Positions 5,575-7,562 of a DNA stretch of 7,562 nt are shown here, in pieces. This DNA comes from Promethearchaeota archaeon (GTDB lineage Archaea; Asgardarchaeota; Lokiarchaeia; Sigynarchaeales; SOKP01), in the NCBI GenBank assembly GCA_016839905.1, contig JAEOTJ010000306.1, positions 1 to 7,562 on the forward strand, given 5' to 3'. Both the position numbers and the translations under genes were made by a program. The notes under the pieces are model-generated. The model was not told the DNA's origin. It searched no databases and worked only from the letters and a program-made list of their open reading frames with translations. Every line of letters begins with the position of its first letter. Positions within the stretch are counted from its first letter, which is position 1.

Positions 5575-7173
5575 TCAGTTATGATTTTTTTTTGTACCAT
5601 ATCCTATTAAACGGTATCTTCTGTTAATGATACGTGAAATTGCAAAGATAAAATGTTCTGGCGGGCAAATAGGCGGATTTAACTTTAGGATATAGCTATT
5701 TTTTAGTATTTTTGTGACAGTCCCCGCAGTTTTCTCAGTCCCTACAACCAATAAAAGGCGTTCATTATGTTTAAGGGGTTGTACTTTTATTTGAATTTCA
5801 GAACCAATAACTCTTTCTAATAAATTAACTTTTAACTCAATTTCATTAAGTACTTTAGGAAGTGTTTCTGGTTTCCCTCCTAGATGCCCTATTAGAGAGT
5901 CTCCTTTAGTTAATGCAGGATCCAATAGGGTACCAACCCCAATAAGACCTCCTGGCTTCGCCTCGCTTAATAGGTTATTACCTTGACTAATACTTACAAC
6001 TTGTGATTTAATTGGCAGATATTTATCTCTCACTCGGAGCCCAGGTCGGATTTCAATGTAATCTTTGACTTTTATTTTTCCTTTTAATACAGATCCTCCA
6101 ATTACCCCACCTTTTAAATCATCGATCTCTTTTCCTGGTTTATTAATATCAAAAGATCGTGCAACTAAAAATTGATAATTCTCCTGCTCATCAAATTCAG
6201 GAGTAGGAATAATCTTTTCAAAGGCTTCAACTATTTTATCTATATTTGCTCCAAAAATAGCCGAAGTTGGTATAATTGGTGCATTCTCAATAATTGTTCC
6301 TTTTATAAACTTTCTTATTTCTTCATAATTTTCTATAGCTTGTTCTTTTGAAACAGCATCAATTTTGTTTTGAATAATAATAACATTCTTTATACCCGCT
6401 ATTTTTAAAGCTGCTAGATGTTCTCTTGTTTGAGGTTGAGGACATTTTTCATCCGCAGCAATTAATAGACATGCACCATCCATTAAAGAAGCACCACTAA
6501 GCATTGTAGCCATTAAGATTTCATGTCCAGGAGCATCCACAAAAGAAATATTCCTCCTAAATTCTAAAGGTCCTTTACATTTTGGACAAGTAAATCGTGG
6601 TTGTCCTTTCTTTCTTTCCTTTTCTGCCATAAAATAGGTTAAATAAGTCTCACATTCGGGGCAAAAGAAGATTTTTGCATTAGAATATCCTAACTTTATT
6701 GATATTCCCCTTTCTTGCTCTTCAGAATGTCTATCTGTCCAGTCCCCAGTAAGGGCCTTGACTAGTGATGTTTTACCATGGTCTACATGCCCTACTAATC
6801 CAATATTACATTCGGCTTGTTTTTTTAGTAGTTCTTTAATTTTAGAGACATGATCTTTAGGTATTGGTTTAGTTTTTACTTTTTTCTCTACTTTTAGCTT
6901 GGTTTTTGCTATAGTTTTGGGTTTTGTTTTTACTTTAGTTTTGGGTTGTGTTTTTACTTCAGTTTTGGGTTGTGTTTTTACTTTAGTTTTGGGTTGTGTT
7001 TTTACTTCAGTTTTAGGTTTTGCATTTGCTTTAGTTTTAGGTTTTGTTATTGGTTCTGGCTTAGCTTTAGGAGTGGATTTCTTTTTAAGGGAATCTTGGT
7101 GAAATTTACTATTAATATGACTAGAGCTGTTGGGATTTGCCAATTCCTTTCCACATATCTCACATTTTGGCAT
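5575..7173 (-). CDS. Translation initiation factor aIF2-gamma with zinc-finger extension
   Basis: The GTPase subunit of archaeal initiation factor 2, which with alpha and beta subunits brings initiator Met-tRNA to the small ribosomal subunit. From the ATG at 7173 it has 532 residues. The core begins near 119: G1 GHVDHGKTS (128-136), WTDRHSEE and RGISI (switch 1, 155-159), a zinc knuckle CPEC/CPKC (Cys171, 174, 196, 199), DAPGH (213-217), NKID (269-272) and SAIFGANID (304-312). Beta-barrel domains II and III fill about 335-528. TDRHSEE and the zinc knuckle separate it from SelB and EF-1A. Oddities: switch 1 has Ser158 where Thr is usual, and about 115 residues precede the core, far more than normal. 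The extension is a C2H2 finger (Cys4, Cys7, His19, His25; matrin/U1-like spacing CX2C-X11-HX5H) plus a Lys/Thr/Pro linker. A GTG at 7182 is in frame, but GTGA there fits a weak Shine-Dalgarno site for the ATG. Confidence 0.93.
   Translation of the reverse strand: MPKCEICGKELANPNSSSHINSKFHQDSLKKKSTPKAKPEPITKPKTKANAKPKTEVKTQPKTKVKTQPKTEVKTQPKTKVKTKPKTIAKTKLKVEKKVKTKPIPKDHVSKIKELLKKQAECNIGLVGHVDHGKTSLVKALTGDWTDRHSEEQERGISIKLGYSNAKIFFCPECETYLTYFMAEKERKKGQPRFTCPKCKGPLEFRRNISFVDAPGHEILMATMLSGASLMDGACLLIAADEKCPQPQTREHLAALKIAGIKNVIIIQNKIDAVSKEQAIENYEEIRKFIKGTIIENAPIIPTSAIFGANIDKIVEAFEKIIPTPEFDEQENYQFLVARSFDINKPGKEIDDLKGGVIGGSVLKGKIKVKDYIEIRPGLRVRDKYLPIKSQVVSISQGNNLLSEAKPGGLIGVGTLLDPALTKGDSLIGHLGGKPETLPKVLNEIELKVNLLERVIGSEIQIKVQPLKHNERLLLVVGTEKTAGTVTKILKNSYILKLNPPICPPEHFIFAISRIINRRYRLIGYGTKKNHN
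6919..7014 (-). repeat. 24-bp tandem repeats in the aIF2-gamma linker
   Basis: Four adjoining 24-bp units encode KTEVKTQP, KTKVKTQP, KTEVKTQP, KTKVKTKP (residues 54-85). Degenerate units continue on both sides, giving about six units over 6895-7038. Glu and Lys alternate at position 3, so the larger period is 48 bp. Near-identical DNA, not only protein, points to recent duplication by slippage or unequal crossover. The product is a flexible, strongly basic linker between the zinc finger and the GTPase. Confidence 0.85.
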
Positions 7174-7441
7174 TAATTTCACTTTTTTGAAAATCTTTAT
7201 TTTTTTATTTCTTTAATAATATCCACTGCTGCAGCTCTCATCATTTTTTTTTATTATTCCTCTGATGGTGCCAACATTTACTATTTTACTTTTCATAACA
7301 TTTGGAAATAAAATTTTTACTTGTTATAAAGAATGGTATTCTTCTATTTCTGTAATTAAAAGTAGGAATATATTGATTATTAAATTAATTAATAATTAAA
7401 TATCTCAAAAACTAATAGAAAGAGTTAGTAAAATTAATTTT
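7174..7441. other. Leader region upstream of aIF2-gamma
   Basis: About 270 bp between two minus-strand genes. It holds the tiny interrupted frame at 7197-7296 and otherwise mostly AT-rich DNA, including alternating TTAATTAA-type sequence near 7379-7400. A TATA-like minus-strand TATTATTAAA at 7213-7222 could give a leader of about 18 bases to the aIF2-gamma ATG. It lies within the tiny frame, so the two readings compete. No RNA gene or convincing riboswitch is visible. Confidence 0.3.
7197..7296 (-). pseudogene. Tiny coding-like frame broken at an A9 run
   Basis: From the ATG at 7296 the minus strand reads MKSKIVNVGTIRGIIKK, then meets a run of nine A (7252-7244) and continues in frame only to a TAA at 7213-7215 (27 codons). 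The next frame begins at the end of the run with MMRAAAVDIIKEIKK and stops at 7197-7199. Removing one A joins the halves into a 32-residue basic amphipathic peptide. The GCT-GCA-GCA-GTG stretch is unusually GC-rich and coding-like for this spacer. It could be a decayed gene, a homopolymer sequencing error, a frameshifting upstream ORF of aIF2-gamma, or chance. I recognise no family. Confidence 0.25.
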
Positions 7442-7446
7442 TTACT
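7427..7446 (-). terminator. Hairpin across the stop of the right-edge gene
   Basis: On the minus strand AGTAAAA and TTTTACT (7 perfect pairs) enclose a 6-base loop, and the left arm contains the TAA stop (7444-7442). A second small stem, ACTAA with TTAGT, and a short T5 run follow at about 7409-7431. It is very AT-rich and weak; it suits a transcript end but is not strong evidence. Confidence 0.3.
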
Positions 7447-7562
7447 GAATAGTTTCCACTTCGATTGTTTTAATCCCGCCTGGTTTTTTTTCTAATTCTT
7501 TATAAGAAACTCTTAATAAACTATCAAAATAAAAAGTACTTAGTTTGTTGCATTCTGGATCA
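7442..7562 (-). CDS. C-terminal end of an unidentified gene (partial)
   Basis: The last 39 codons of a frame that enters from the right edge of the window and stops at TAA 7442-7444. It reads DPECNKLSTFYFDSLLRVSY, then KELEKKPGGIKTIEVETIQ. The mixed hydrophobic and charged composition is protein-like and the frame is open to the edge. I do not recognise the family from this short tail. It is on the same strand as aIF2-gamma, but a 270-bp gap and a terminator-like hairpin argue against a tight operon. Confidence 0.6.
   Translation of the reverse strand, partial: DPECNKLSTFYFDSLLRVSYKELEKKPGGIKTIEVETIQ

Noticed and set aside
6895..7038. Regular repeats that might suggest a CRISPR array.
   Set aside because: The units are directly adjacent, without unique spacers, and encode an in-frame 8-residue peptide repeat.
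6899..7176. Two plus-strand open frames rich in Phe/Leu/Gly/Val that resemble repeated membrane helices.
   Set aside because: They are antisense to the Lys/Thr/Pro repeat of aIF2-gamma. The repeat keeps several frames open, and the opposite strand has the clear, long conserved protein.
7174..7182. GTG at 7182 as the start of aIF2-gamma.
   Set aside because: An ATG follows three codons later, directly before the zinc finger, and the GTGA at the GTG better fits a weak Shine-Dalgarno site for that ATG.
7300..7400. A short open stretch on the minus strand (ending ITEIEEYHSL) as another gene remnant.
   Set aside because: It has no start codon, is short and is mostly low-complexity AT sequence.
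7379..7400. TTAATTAA-type inverted repeats as an operator or origin element.
   Set aside because: Such symmetry is expected in nearly pure AT DNA, and no other origin feature such as ORB boxes or cdc6 is nearby.

Overview
The window reads as archaeal chromosome, most likely from an Asgard (Promethearchaeota/Lokiarchaeia-like) lineage. Direct evidence is a translation initiation factor aIF2-gamma, a DHH/DHHA1 nuclease of the archaeal RecJ/GAN type, a surface protein with many N-glycosylation sequons held by one transmembrane segment at each end, strongly AT-rich DNA, TATA-like elements and few Shine-Dalgarno sites. The Asgard assignment is inference: it rests on overall character and on a eukaryote-like matrin-type zinc finger fused to the initiation factor, not on any database match.

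Layout. (1) 7-841, plus strand: a two-gene toxin-antitoxin module, a PIN-domain RNase followed by an 8-bp-overlapping antitoxin that joins a ribbon-helix-helix domain to a UPF0175-type helix-turn-helix. (2) 892-3247, minus strand: a DHH/DHHA1 phosphoesterase and, upstream of it, a LysR-type regulator starting at TTG; a TATA-like element between them suggests separate transcription. (3) 3248-3457: a divergent intergenic region with TATA-like elements, a weak dyad and a perfect 17-bp AT palindrome. (4) 3458-5554, plus strand: an unrecognised 581-residue membrane-anchored ectodomain protein and a 98-residue hypothetical protein, separated by a terminator-like hairpin. (5) 5575-7173, minus strand: aIF2-gamma with a roughly 115-residue N-terminal extension made of a C2H2 zinc finger and a lysine/threonine-rich linker built from 24-bp tandem repeats. 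(6) 7174-7441: the leader region of aIF2-gamma, holding a tiny reading frame that appears interrupted at an A9 run. (7) 7442-7562: the last 39 codons of a minus-strand gene that enters from the right edge.

The genes do not form one pathway. Initiation factor, nuclease and regulator look like core chromosome; the toxin-antitoxin pair and the surface protein are accessory. The LysR regulator and the divergent surface protein could be a regulator-target pair. The most unusual item is the zinc-finger-linker extension on aIF2-gamma. I found no rRNA, tRNA, CRISPR array, transposase or integrase.
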